A stretch of DNA of 64,000 nucleotides from Vibrio caribbeanicus ATCC BAA-2122 (GTDB taxonomy: Bacteria > Pseudomonadota > Gammaproteobacteria > Enterobacterales > Vibrionaceae). Position numbers and translations under genes: made by a program. Below are positions 36,738 through 44,007 of this stretch, one piece after another. The stretch's first letter is position 1. Each line of letters begins with the position of its first letter. The notes under the pieces were generated by a model. That model was given only the letters and a program-made list of their open reading frames with translations, was not told where the DNA came from and did no database searches. The stretch is taken from assembly GCF_000165125.1 (NCBI RefSeq), contig NZ_AEIU01000081.1, positions 1-64,000 on the forward strand, read 5' to 3'.

Positions 36738-37118
36738 CTAAAAAAATTGCTCTACTACATCAGACAAGGAAATGATAAATTCTTCTCTACTCTTGTATTC
36801 ACTTGCCATACATTCACTTATAGCAATATCATGTGCTATTGAGCCCTCTTCAGCAAAGTAGGAATAAACATCGCAATTTTGAGTAGCTGATTTAGCCCAT
36901 GATTCTTGAGACAGCTTAATCTTTTTTTGATAATCAACAGCACCAGACAAATACTCATCCAAATTCAAATACGCCTTTTGCATTTTAGCTCTAGATGTAG
37001 CCTCAACTTCTTTTTTACAGCTTAAAAGCTCGCTCGATGAACTTAAATTAGTGCAAGCAGATACCGATACGCTTGAAAAAAGAAAAATAAGAGTAGAAAT
37101 TATAAGTTTTGTATTCAT
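36738..37118 (-). CDS. LprI-type lysozyme inhibitor (DUF1311), probable immunity protein
   Basis: A 126-residue secreted protein. The signal peptide ends SSVSVSA, and the mature part starts with Cys (ACTNLSSSSELLSC). The pattern matches the LprI/DUF1311 domain: paired Cys, KAYLNLDEYL, KLSQESWAKSATQNCDVY, EEGSIAHDIAISECM and a final R. LprI-like proteins inhibit lysozymes in the periplasm. Its start overlaps the stop of the muramidase gene by four bases, so toxin then inhibitor are translated together, as in effector/immunity pairs. Confidence 0.8.
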   Translation of the reverse strand: MNTKLIISTLIFLFSSVSVSACTNLSSSSELLSCKKEVEATSRAKMQKAYLNLDEYLSGAVDYQKKIKLSQESWAKSATQNCDVYSYFAEEGSIAHDIAISECMASEYKSREEFIISLSDVVEQFF

Positions 37119-38584
37119 TCACCCTGTCCTCTCAAGTAATTTGCTCTTTGTCTTCCTGATTCATAAGAGTTCAACACAGAGCTTCCTTCAATATAATCAA
37201 TTAGGACTTGTCTATCATTTAACATACCTTTTGTCATTGGTTTAGGGCCTTTTGTAAACCCTTGATATACGAAGTCGACCAGAATATCTCTGATCTTACT
37301 ATCAAGCTCTAGCCAATTCACCCTACTTTCTTTATTCTTTGTCCATTTCCAGTAGTTATTCTTAGCTCTATTTTCATATTCCGGATAGATAGATGTAAAG
37401 AGGTTATGTTGGTCCTTTCTTGTAATCGCATCTATTTTATTTATATTTTGATTTACAAACTGACTGGCGTTCTCTCCTTTTAATCCCGCACTTTCTGATA
37501 TCAGTTTTGCTATATCAGGGAAAACTCCAGCATTCGTCAAATCTGCTAGTACTTCTTCCTGACTCCTATTACCACAATCATACCCCCTCCCTATTGTCAC
37601 ACCTGAATTGCTATTTCCTGGCCAATGAATTTTCCTTGAGAAGTAATTTGAACTTTCTGCATCATTACCTTCGGCGTTAAAAGTCACCTGTCCCTTGGGC
37701 ACTGTTAACCACTTCTGGTCCATCTCATCATCAACAAACTTCCAACCTTCTTTAATAGCTTCATCTAAAGCGAGAATGGTATTTTTGTCTACAATCCCAT
37801 CAACGTTACCAAATTGGTAACTTTTATGTGTGGTATGTGTAGGTTTATAGTGAGCTTGAAACTGTTTAACTGCGCCTTCTGTCGCGCGGCCAAAATCGCC
37901 ATCTGCACCAAATTTACCTAAGTTAAAGCCACAGTCAATCAGAGCCTGTTGGACTTTTTTGATCTCTTCAGTCTCTATTGAGCCTTTTTTAAGGGCGTTA
38001 AACTTACCAGCAGCTAGCTCATTGAGCGGCTTGGATTGTTTTAGCGATGATTTGAGTATCAGCTCATCTTCAGAGTCATTTTTCGCAGATTCAGTGGCTT
38101 GTTGAGGTGAAGGTGCTGGAGATGTCTTCGTTTCAATTCTATCTGACGGTTCATGAGCATTTTCAATAATACCTTGATCAAATGTACCTTTTGATAGATC
38201 ACCCATTGGCTTTAAGGGACGCCCAAGCGGATCAGCCGCACCATTTTCGGTAGGATTTAAACGACCACGGATCGCATCATTCTTTTTTTTAAATTCCTCG
38301 AAACCTTTTGCCTCAAGCTCAAGCTGTTCCTGCTCTTTCTTTTGGTAGAGGGAATTCTGATCCTGTGAATATGCCTTTTGTGCATCAAAAATGCTTGGAT
38401 ACTTTACTCTTTTGTAGACCATAGAATAGACGATAGGATCATGCCCTAAATATTGCTGCATCGCGGTTTGGTCATAAAACATATCAACGGCTTGATCGTA
38501 GGTGACATGACACTTTTCCCAAAAAGCACTACCGCGCTGTGCGAATGGATAGTTGCGACCTTTCGGTGGAGGATTACTACTCAT
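37115..38584 (-). CDS. Pesticin-like muramidase with peptidoglycan-binding domain, probable antibacterial effector
   Basis: A 489-residue protein without signal peptide. Residues 1-80 are an unassigned N-terminal domain (NYPFAQRGSAFWEKCHVTYD), then a charged helix (70-105) and a linker. Residues about 198-280 form a PG_binding_1-like domain (QQALIDCGFNLGKFGADGDF). Residues 295-489 resemble pesticin/T4-lysozyme-type glycosidases, with FNAEGND, HWPGNSNSGVTIGRGYDCGN; E305, T330 and D336 fit the Glu-Thr-Asp triad. The missing signal peptide plus linked inhibitor suggest export by type VI secretion or a similar route. No hcp, vgrG or PAAR gene is nearby. Confidence 0.75.
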   Translation of the reverse strand: MSSNPPPKGRNYPFAQRGSAFWEKCHVTYDQAVDMFYDQTAMQQYLGHDPIVYSMVYKRVKYPSIFDAQKAYSQDQNSLYQKKEQEQLELEAKGFEEFKKKNDAIRGRLNPTENGAADPLGRPLKPMGDLSKGTFDQGIIENAHEPSDRIETKTSPAPSPQQATESAKNDSEDELILKSSLKQSKPLNELAAGKFNALKKGSIETEEIKKVQQALIDCGFNLGKFGADGDFGRATEGAVKQFQAHYKPTHTTHKSYQFGNVDGIVDKNTILALDEAIKEGWKFVDDEMDQKWLTVPKGQVTFNAEGNDAESSNYFSRKIHWPGNSNSGVTIGRGYDCGNRSQEEVLADLTNAGVFPDIAKLISESAGLKGENASQFVNQNINKIDAITRKDQHNLFTSIYPEYENRAKNNYWKWTKNKESRVNWLELDSKIRDILVDFVYQGFTKGPKPMTKGMLNDRQVLIDYIEGSSVLNSYESGRQRANYLRGQGE

Positions 38585-38784
38585 GGTTTACTCACATTGT
38601 TGAATAAAGAATATAAAATCATAGCGATTTTTCTTTGTGTATAATATAGGCAACCTGTTAAATAGGTAAATTCACTATTAAAAACAACATTTAGAAGCCT
38701 ATCGAGAGCACCTAGCGAATATTTTGAACTCTTGAATAAAGCCGCATGCTTCCAGAGTGATTTTCAGAGCAAAGGGAAAAATTA

Positions 38785-38895
38785 ATGACACACAACGACT
38801 TGAGTAAAAATCAAGACATATTTAGATGGAGAGGGGAGGGTGTTAAAGGTGAAAGTTATTCAGGACACACACCTAAAAAACTTCCACGAAAATAA
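38785..38895 (+). CDS. Possible 36-codon ORF containing the interspersed repeat
   Basis: ATG at 38785 with AAAGGGA 8 bases upstream opens 36 codons, starting MTHNDLSKNQDIFRWRGE and ending in SGHTPKKLPRK. The last third is encoded by repeat copy A, and the stop lies in copy B. It may be the end of a decayed gene or chance. The rest of 38585-38933 shows only these repeats and an AT-rich stretch upstream of the effector gene. Confidence 0.25.
   Translation: MTHNDLSKNQDIFRWRGEGVKGESYSGHTPKKLPRK
38856..38873 (+). repeat. Short interspersed repeat, copy A
   Basis: TTATTCAGGACACACACC, near-perfect match to the family AATAATTCAGGACACACACC seen eight times between 38.8 and 42.4 kb. Confidence 0.7.
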
Positions 38896-38908
38896 TTCAG
38901 GACACACC
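38891..38908 (+). repeat. Short interspersed repeat, copy B
   Basis: AATAATTCAGGACACACC, in the same orientation as copy A 35 bases earlier. It lies 26 bases beyond the stop of the chaperone-like gene. Confidence 0.7.
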
Positions 38909-38933
38909 AAAATAATAGGGAGAGAATGACCAG

Positions 38934-39641
38934 CTATCTCATTATTTTTCCCTCATCAAGATGAACTTTCTCACTGTAGCTTCGGTCATGATTGACAACC
39001 TCGACCATTAGGTTTTTTGTGTCGATATTTTTAGGTAACTTGTAGCCTTGTTTTCGACCAGCGAGCGAGAGGGCAGTTAGCTGGCATTCTGAGTTAACCT
39101 TATCATTGCACTGGTCTATGTGCGCTTTAATAAAAGTGTTCCCTTTATTTTCCATAACTAATTCGTCATCTTTCACTATTACTGAAAAATCTATTTTTTG
39201 CTTGTTGGCTGGTATAACAAATATGGGACGATAGCCGAAGTTATTACTTACTTCCGATTTTATTTTACCTTCAGGATCATAGTTCGAGGGTTCAAAGCTT
39301 ACAAAAAAATATTGATCATTACTAAAGTCACATTTGGTTCCGCAAAGAGAACGAACACCTACGTTTTTTTCTCGACCAGGCTCGACAATCATTTTGGGAT
39401 GAGTAAGGGTAACTTTCCAGTCATCAAAGTTATCTTCGGTATAAGGCGTTTTCACTAGCTCATTGTCTTGGACTTTTAATTGAATAATTTTCGTTTGTAT
39501 AAATTCAGGTATCGTTTTTTCATTGGATACAGTAAATACACCATTTCCATACTCATCGCTTACTAAAAGCATAGTATTAACATTCATCGCAAACGTTGAG
39601 TTAGCAAATACTAGGGCTGCTAAAGTGGTGACTTTTTTCAT
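38934..39641 (-). CDS. Orphan PapD-like periplasmic chaperone
   Basis: A 235-residue secreted protein. The signal peptide ends NSTFA. Features of pilus-assembly chaperones are VNTMLLVSDEYGNGVFTVSN, LTHPKMIVEPGREKNVGVRS and FGYRPIFVIPANK, giving two Ig-like domains. The extra Cys pairs (CGTKC; CNDK...SEC) are unusual. No usher or fimbrial subunit lies nearby, so its client is unknown. Repeat copies B and C flank it in opposite orientation. Confidence 0.65.
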   Translation of the reverse strand: MKKVTTLAALVFANSTFAMNVNTMLLVSDEYGNGVFTVSNEKTIPEFIQTKIIQLKVQDNELVKTPYTEDNFDDWKVTLTHPKMIVEPGREKNVGVRSLCGTKCDFSNDQYFFVSFEPSNYDPEGKIKSEVSNNFGYRPIFVIPANKQKIDFSVIVKDDELVMENKGNTFIKAHIDQCNDKVNSECQLTALSLAGRKQGYKLPKNIDTKNLMVEVVNHDRSYSEKVHLDEGKIMR

Positions 39642-39929
39642 TATTTAATTCCTACAGGTTGATTTAGAAAAAAATTTGTTCAGGTGTTACTTCTGAGCGC
39701 GAATATTGCGCTATGCTATCTATACTCTGGTATTTTTTTGAATGAGTAACAGGTCACTCTCACTGGCGAGATACACGGATGTTGGACGTCCTAGTTTTGT
39801 TGTTATCATCTCAGCGCCTTGGCCTATGATTAAATCGATTTGAGACTTAAAAAATAAATATTCAAAGCCACCAATATACAGAACGTTTATCTCTCTATTT
39901 TTATTAACTCAGAGGTTTAACTGTTAAAA

Positions 39930-39947
39930 GTGTGTGTCCTGAATAAT
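39930..39947 (-). repeat. Short interspersed repeat, copy C (inverted)
   Basis: GTGTGTGTCCTGAATAAT, the reverse complement of the family consensus with one change. With copy B it brackets the chaperone-like gene as an inverted pair. Confidence 0.7.
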
Positions 39948-39985
39948 GGAATTTACGCATGAAATAAGGTACTAAAATGGGAAAA

Positions 39986-39996
39986 TGAGACACACC
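39986..39996 (+). repeat. Short interspersed repeat, copy D (degenerate)
   Basis: TGAGACACACC retains only the GACACACC half of the family motif. It lies 29 bases beyond the end of the small secreted ORF. Confidence 0.4.
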
Positions 39997-40024
39997 TTCA
40001 GCTTTACAGCTGGCCTGATAAAGA

Positions 40025-40204
40025 CTATAAATCTCTCAAAATCACATCACAATATATATCGCCAATAGGGCAAGTTAATAGAGTGTTAGCCTGTGACAGG
40101 TGATCAAATGAAATGTTCTCTCTAATATCATTATTTATTAGATTTACTTGAACTTGATTATTTAGAAGAAGAAAGGATGCGATAAATGAAATTTTAATAA
40201 ACAT
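40025..40204 (-). CDS. Small putative secreted peptide (59 aa)
   Basis: ATG at 40204 with AAGGG about 10 bases upstream gives 59 residues. The N-terminus MFIKISFIASFLLLNNQVQV looks like a signal peptide or membrane helix. The C-terminal part has two Cys (TCPIGDIYCDVI) that could form a disulfide. A longer GTG start at 40258 lies in repeat copy E and is unlikely. I do not recognise a family. Confidence 0.45.
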   Translation of the reverse strand: MFIKISFIASFLLLNNQVQVNLINNDIRENISFDHLSQANTLLTCPIGDIYCDVILRDL

Positions 40205-40241
40205 TTTAATATTTACCCTTATTTTATATTTTTGCAAGATA

Positions 40242-40261
40242 AATAATTCGGGACACACACC
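40242..40261 (+). repeat. Short interspersed repeat, copy E
   Basis: AATAATTCGGGACACACACC, one change from consensus, located just upstream of the small secreted ORF. Confidence 0.7.
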
Positions 40262-40302
40262 AATAAAAATACCTAAAGAATCACTCTTTTAGTGTATATT
40301 TA

Positions 40303-40321
40303 CAGTGAGTGTCCTAAATAG
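40303..40321 (-). repeat. Short interspersed repeat, copy F (inverted)
   Basis: CAGTGAGTGTCCTAAATAG, an inverted diverged copy 41 bases after copy E. E and F face each other and could form a weak stem. Confidence 0.5.
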
Positions 40322-40427
40322 TTTTACTAGATAAAAAATATAGTATCTTTATGGTTGGTTAAAGTTAAATGATTAGTACTTTTCATTCTTTCGTATCTAA
40401 ACCTTATTAAGCAGTATATTGATTAAA

Positions 40428-41129
40428 TTATAAGCAAATTTCTACGACAAAAGAACGTGCTGTTTCAGAGGCTGAATACGATGCAATACAAAAGCTAGGA
40501 TAAGTAGAAGAAAAAGTATCTTTTGGTTCAAACTCAACTAAGGTTAGAATCTGTTTTCTTTCACCTGAGACATTATCATTGCAGTTAATATTTCCATAAA
40601 TGTCAGTATTAATTTTGTAAAGTGTCCATAATGAGTCAGTGTCAGGTCTATCAATGTGCATATCAAATTCAACTGAACCACTCGCGTCAGAATCTCCGCC
40701 CACAATTAGACCTTTAATATTAAGCCCCATGTTTCCATTTTCTAAATTTTTGTTGTTATTTACTGTCAATTTCAAATCACCAGATTCTCCCGGCCCCAAA
40801 GTAGTGAAACTAGATTGCGCGTATAGATCCCCGTTTATTCTTACCTCTCTTGGAACATATATGTGGTTAGTAGTATTTTTCAAAGTTACTTTGAATTCTT
40901 CTTGCTCTTTTTCAGAGGACATAATTCCCGTTGTACTTTTTAGGGAATCGAGCTTACTCACAACTGATTCAGCAGTCTTGGAGGATAAATTACGTTGTGT
41001 GTTAGATAGCTCGCATCGTTCAATCAATTTCACGCTTGCATGAGAATCGTAATGGCTAATCAGACTTCCTTTAGTACCATAAACCACAGTTCCTTTTGTC
41101 TGATAATCTTCCATTTTCTGTTCGTCCAT
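40428..41129 (-). CDS. Hypothetical protein, 233 aa
   Basis: Unrecognised. The ATG at 41129 has GGAG 9 bases upstream. No signal peptide or membrane segment is seen. Residues about 80-170 look like an Ig-like or beta-sandwich fold: VTLKNTTNHIYVPREVRING, LGPGESGDLKLTVNNN and SGSVEFDMHIDRPD. There are five Cys, including one each in INCNDN, SFCIAS and EICL, with the last close to the C-terminus. Inverted repeat F lies beyond its 3' end and copy G upstream. The base composition is AT-rich, which suggests acquired DNA. Confidence 0.6.
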   Translation of the reverse strand: MDEQKMEDYQTKGTVVYGTKGSLISHYDSHASVKLIERCELSNTQRNLSSKTAESVVSKLDSLKSTTGIMSSEKEQEEFKVTLKNTTNHIYVPREVRINGDLYAQSSFTTLGPGESGDLKLTVNNNKNLENGNMGLNIKGLIVGGDSDASGSVEFDMHIDRPDTDSLWTLYKINTDIYGNINCNDNVSGERKQILTLVEFEPKDTFSSTYPSFCIASYSASETARSFVVEICL

Positions 41130-41558
41130 CTATCTTTACTCCATAAAAAGCTGACTAATTTTTTGCTTTAGTAAGCATTCATTTAATTTGATGAATTGGC
41201 ATATTAAAAAATACACTTATCTATAAGCCACGAATGAATGCAACAAAATTAACACACATGAAACAATACGGGTCAATAATAAACCAACTCTATTGATGGG
41301 ATTGTTGTAAGAAAATTTAAGCCTTGTCACACTTGGAGTTATTACTAAAACCTCACTAAATCGGTAATTGATGACACACACCAAAAGAGCTAGTAACGAT
41401 CTTTGTTTAGTTAGTTGGTTTCTATGAAGAATTCAGAAGATACACTTAATAAAAGCCATAACAGCTCAGTGCTTCTTTGTAGCTAACTTCAACGTGTAAG
41501 AATAGATAAATTGAAAATAAAGGTATCTTTAATTAAAAAAGCCTGTATATTGAATCTT
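41130..41558. other. AT-rich intergenic region
   Basis: A 429-base gap between the divergent 233-aa gene and the csp leader. Repeat copy G lies at 41366. I see no other ORF with an RBS or clear structured element. Confidence 0.5.
41366..41382 (+). repeat. Short interspersed repeat, copy G
   Basis: AATTGATGACACACACC, matching the family at most positions; it lies between the 233-aa gene and the cold-shock gene. Confidence 0.5.
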
Positions 41559-41711
41559 GCTCTGGCAAAGAGTTGTTTCAAGATAAAATATAAAGAAAGT
41601 TTTTCAGCGTCATCCTTAGCAAGTTTCTCTCTGTAATCTCCTTAATCCTATATCCCAAAAATAATACTTATGTTCAGTGCACCCTAATTTTAATTTTATA
41701 AGGGGCATAAT
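41559..41711 (+). promoter_or_regulatory. 5' leader of the cold-shock gene, copy 1
   Basis: This 153-base leader ends in AAGGGGCATAAT, a strong RBS. Long 5' leaders of csp mRNAs often act as thermosensors. A second copy with about 88 percent identity by eye begins at 41971. Confidence 0.65.
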
Positions 41712-41921
41712 ATGTCTAATCAAGTAATTGGTACAGTAAAGTGGTTTAACGAAACTAAAGGTTTCGGTTTTATTTCTCAAGAAAATAGTGATGATTTATT
41801 TGTTCATTTCCGGAACATTTTAGGCGATGGTTTTAAGAAGCTTGTTGAAGGTGATAAAGTTTCTTTTACTGTAGGTAGAGGTCCAAAGGGTCTTCAAGCT
41901 GAAAATGTAACGACTATTTAG
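41712..41921 (+). CDS. Cold-shock protein, CspA family
   Basis: A 69-residue single cold-shock domain, the usual length. [18 protein letters not shown] holds RNP1 (KGFGFI), and DDLFVHF is RNP2. The end [11 protein letters not shown] is typical. Family members bind RNA or single-stranded DNA and melt mRNA structure at low temperature. It lies in accessory DNA between repeat copies G and H, so it is probably a supernumerary csp. A 9-bp hairpin follows the stop. Confidence 0.93.
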   Translation: MSNQVIGTVKWFNETKGFGFISQENSDDLFVHFRNILGDGFKKLVEGDKVSFTVGRGPKGLQAENVTTI

Positions 41922-41941
41922 TCTTAACGTTGAATTTAAAT

Positions 41942-41967
41942 GACCTTGTCATAAGAACGACAAGGTC
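41942..41967 (+). terminator. Hairpin after csp
   Basis: GACCTTGTC-ATAAGAAC-GACAAGGTC is a perfect 9-bp stem 20 bases after the stop. It lacks a U-tract. The duplicated leader begins four bases later. Confidence 0.5.
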
Positions 41968-41970
41968 GTC

Positions 41971-42122
41971 GCTCTGACAAAGAGTTGTTTCAAGATAATA
42001 TATAAAGATAGTTTTCCAGCGTCATCCCTAGCAAGTTTCTCTCTGTAATCACCTTAATTCTCTATCCTAAAATAATACCTATGTCCAGTGCACTCTAATT
42101 TTAATTTTTTAAGGGGCATAAT
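41971..42122 (+). promoter_or_regulatory. Duplicated csp 5' leader, copy 2
   Basis: From GCTCTGACAAAGAG to AAGGGGCATAAT this repeats the leader at 41559-41711 almost base for base, with scattered substitutions and short indels. Similarity continues through the first four codons (ATGTCTAATCAA) and then stops abruptly. Confidence 0.8.
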
Positions 42123-42272
42123 ATGTCTAATCAAATCATAAATAACGAGAATAGAATTAGTAAAAATAAAGCTATTCAAAATACAAAAAAGTCAATCAAT
42201 GAAAAAATAAAGGTGAATAGTCTTCTACAGAGAATTGTAAGTGGTCAAGCTGGTGTTGTTTTGGAGGAATAG
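42123..42272 (+). CDS. 49-aa ORF under a duplicated cold-shock leader
   Basis: The ORF begins MSNQ, identical to the csp start and with the same RBS (AAGGGGCATAAT). It then diverges into a basic, Asn/Lys-rich peptide (IINNENRISKNKAIQNTKK) ending LQRIVSGQAGVVLEE. It has no RNP motifs and is not a frame-shifted csp. The leader suggests cold-responsive expression. It resembles no family I know. Confidence 0.55.
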   Translation: MSNQIINNENRISKNKAIQNTKKSINEKIKVNSLLQRIVSGQAGVVLEE

Positions 42273-42311
42273 CTCTAGTGGTCAATACTTTAATAAAACG
42301 ATTCAGGATAA

Positions 42312-42331
42312 AATAATTCAAGACACACACC
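42312..42331 (+). repeat. Short interspersed repeat, copy H
   Basis: AATAATTCAAGACACACACC, one change from consensus, about 40 bases after the 49-codon ORF. It is the last copy seen; beyond it the arsenic genes begin. Confidence 0.7.
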
Positions 42332-42426
42332 CATTTGATTAAAAATTAAGGCGCAGTCAGGTGACTAGAGGAGATGCCATATCTAAACCAGACATGGCAA
42401 TATTCGCGTTATTTTCGATAACGGCT

Positions 42427-43491
42427 CTAAGCATAGTATTTACGCTTCATTCTCAAAGCAACGTTAACCAAAGCGATTAAGACAGGCACTTCAACCAAGG
42501 GCCCAATAACACCGGCAAACGCTTGATCAGAGTTTAAGCCAAATACAGCGATGGATACGGCGATGGCCAATTCAAAGTTGTTGCCTGATGAAGTAAAGGC
42601 GATAGACGCATTTTGATCGTAAGGGATCCCCAAACGTTTTCCGATATAAAAGCTTACAAAAAACATCACCATAAAATAAATGATCAGTGGCAGGGCAATG
42701 CGCAGAACGTCCATGGGTAACTCGATGATCATTTCACCTTTTAGACTAAACATCAAAACGATGGTAGCCAACAGTGCAATCAGAGTTATGGGGGAAATGC
42801 GCGGAATGAAGACGTCGTTGTACCACTGTTCACCTTTAGCTGAGACCAAGAGTTTACGGCTTAAAAAGCCAGCTAAGAAAGGAATGCCTAAATAAATCAG
42901 CACGCTCTGGGCAATATCCCAGATAGTAATATCGACAACAAAACTTTCCAGACCAAAGTAAGGAGGTAAAACAGTAATAAATAGCCATGCCATAAAACTG
43001 TAGGTGACAATTTGAAACGCGCTATTTAGTGCAACGAGGGTTGCGCCGTATTCTTTATTTCCACCACTGATGTCATTCCAAACCAACACCATAGCAATAC
43101 ATCGGGCCAGGCCGATCAGGATGAGTCCCACCATATAGCCGGGTTGATCTCGTAAGAAAACAATCGCTAACAGGAACATTAAGGTAGGCCCTACCAGCCA
43201 GTTCATCACCAAAGAAAGCGTTATCGCGCGTTTATCACGAGTCACTTCCCCTAGAAGGCTGTAGTTCACTTTTGCAAGTGGCGGATACATCATTAAGATC
43301 AAGCCAATGGCAAGTGGAATATTGGTTGAGCCAACAGATAGACTCTCGTTCCACTGAGCGACTTGAGGAAATAATACGCCAACTCCGACACCAAAGGCCA
43401 TGGCAAGAAAAATCCATACGGTTAGGTATCGATCGAGAAAACTCATTTTTTCAGATGCGCTGGTTTCGACACAGCTTGAGATGTTAGTCAT
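42427..43491 (-). CDS. acr3: Arsenite efflux transporter, ACR3 family
   Basis: A 354-residue permease with about ten membrane helices. I chose the ATG at 43491, preceded by AGAGG, over a TTG at 43506. ACR3 features are [19 protein letters not shown], the conserved Cys in [16 protein letters not shown] and [20 protein letters not shown]. It expels As(III) using the proton gradient. It lies 45 bases downstream of arsR on the same strand. No arsC reductase is present, so the pair handles arsenite directly or relies on another reductase. Confidence 0.93.
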   Translation of the reverse strand: MTNISSCVETSASEKMSFLDRYLTVWIFLAMAFGVGVGVLFPQVAQWNESLSVGSTNIPLAIGLILMMYPPLAKVNYSLLGEVTRDKRAITLSLVMNWLVGPTLMFLLAIVFLRDQPGYMVGLILIGLARCIAMVLVWNDISGGNKEYGATLVALNSAFQIVTYSFMAWLFITVLPPYFGLESFVVDITIWDIAQSVLIYLGIPFLAGFLSRKLLVSAKGEQWYNDVFIPRISPITLIALLATIVLMFSLKGEMIIELPMDVLRIALPLIIYFMVMFFVSFYIGKRLGIPYDQNASIAFTSSGNNFELAIAVSIAVFGLNSDQAFAGVIGPLVEVPVLIALVNVALRMKRKYYA

Positions 43492-43536
43492 ACAGACCTC
43501 TTTCAATTGAAATTAATAAGCCAGCGAAATTGAACA

Positions 43537-43875
43537 TCATTCGCTTACACCGTTTGAACACGACTTACCTTTGAGGAACTGCAACTCAGGCTCGATAAGT
43601 GTCAAATTATGTTTGAGGGTGATCTCCAGCACTTGCTTGACCCAAGGTGCGAGCATGGGGTTGATTTGGTAGTAAATCCACTTACCGCGTCGCTCATCTA
43701 GAACCAGTCCGTGTTTTCGTAATTCGGAAAGGTGTCGAGAGACTTTGGGTTGGCTGAGATTAAGCGCCCTCATTAGATCACAAACGCATAACTCCCCTTT
43801 TTTTTGCATTAAAAGTAGAGATTTAAGCCGAGTTTCCTCAGCAAGTGCTTTGTAAAGAAGGATTGGATTGAGCAT
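43537..43875 (-). CDS. arsR: ArsR/SmtB family arsenite-responsive repressor
   Basis: A 112-residue winged-helix repressor. The N-terminal helix MLNPILLYKALAEETRLKSL is followed by the metal-binding ELCVCDL (the CxC of the ArsR site) and the recognition helix SQPKVSRHLSELRKHG. As(III) binding releases DNA. A palindrome-rich AT stretch directly upstream is the likely operator. It leads the acr3 operon. Confidence 0.93.
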   Translation of the reverse strand: MLNPILLYKALAEETRLKSLLLMQKKGELCVCDLMRALNLSQPKVSRHLSELRKHGLVLDERRGKWIYYQINPMLAPWVKQVLEITLKHNLTLIEPELQFLKGKSCSNGVSE

Positions 43876-43894
43876 AGGAACTCTTCAATGAAAA

Positions 43895-43934
43895 ACATAT
43901 ATGAAATATCATATATATGGAATTCCATATATGT
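43895..43934 (-). promoter_or_regulatory. Probable ArsR operator
   Basis: Inverted ATATATG/CATATAT elements (ACATATATG, CATATATATGG, CCATATATGT) fill 40 bases starting 20 bases upstream of arsR. Such symmetric AT-rich sites are typical ArsR-family operators; the assignment is by position. Confidence 0.6.
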
Positions 43935-44007
43935 CAACTTTTTCGTTAAACATCGGCTTTGGAGAGGCAAATAAATTTAGGAAACCAAAAGAACTAAGAG
44001 TCGCTTG

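Larger units (their letters stand above)
39642..40024. other. Intergenic region with two repeat copies
   Basis: A 383-base AT-rich gap upstream of the chaperone-like gene. Apart from repeat copies C and D near its right end I see no ORF, hairpin or clear promoter. Confidence 0.5.

Noticed and set aside
37115-38584. Phage endolysin rather than effector
   Set aside because: No holin or phage genes are near, the protein has a long N-terminal extension, and a dedicated periplasmic lysozyme inhibitor overlaps it.
38856-42331. Possible integron cassette array with attC sites
   Set aside because: The repeats are only about 20 bases and lack the long imperfect palindromes and core sites of Vibrio attC. 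No integrase is present.
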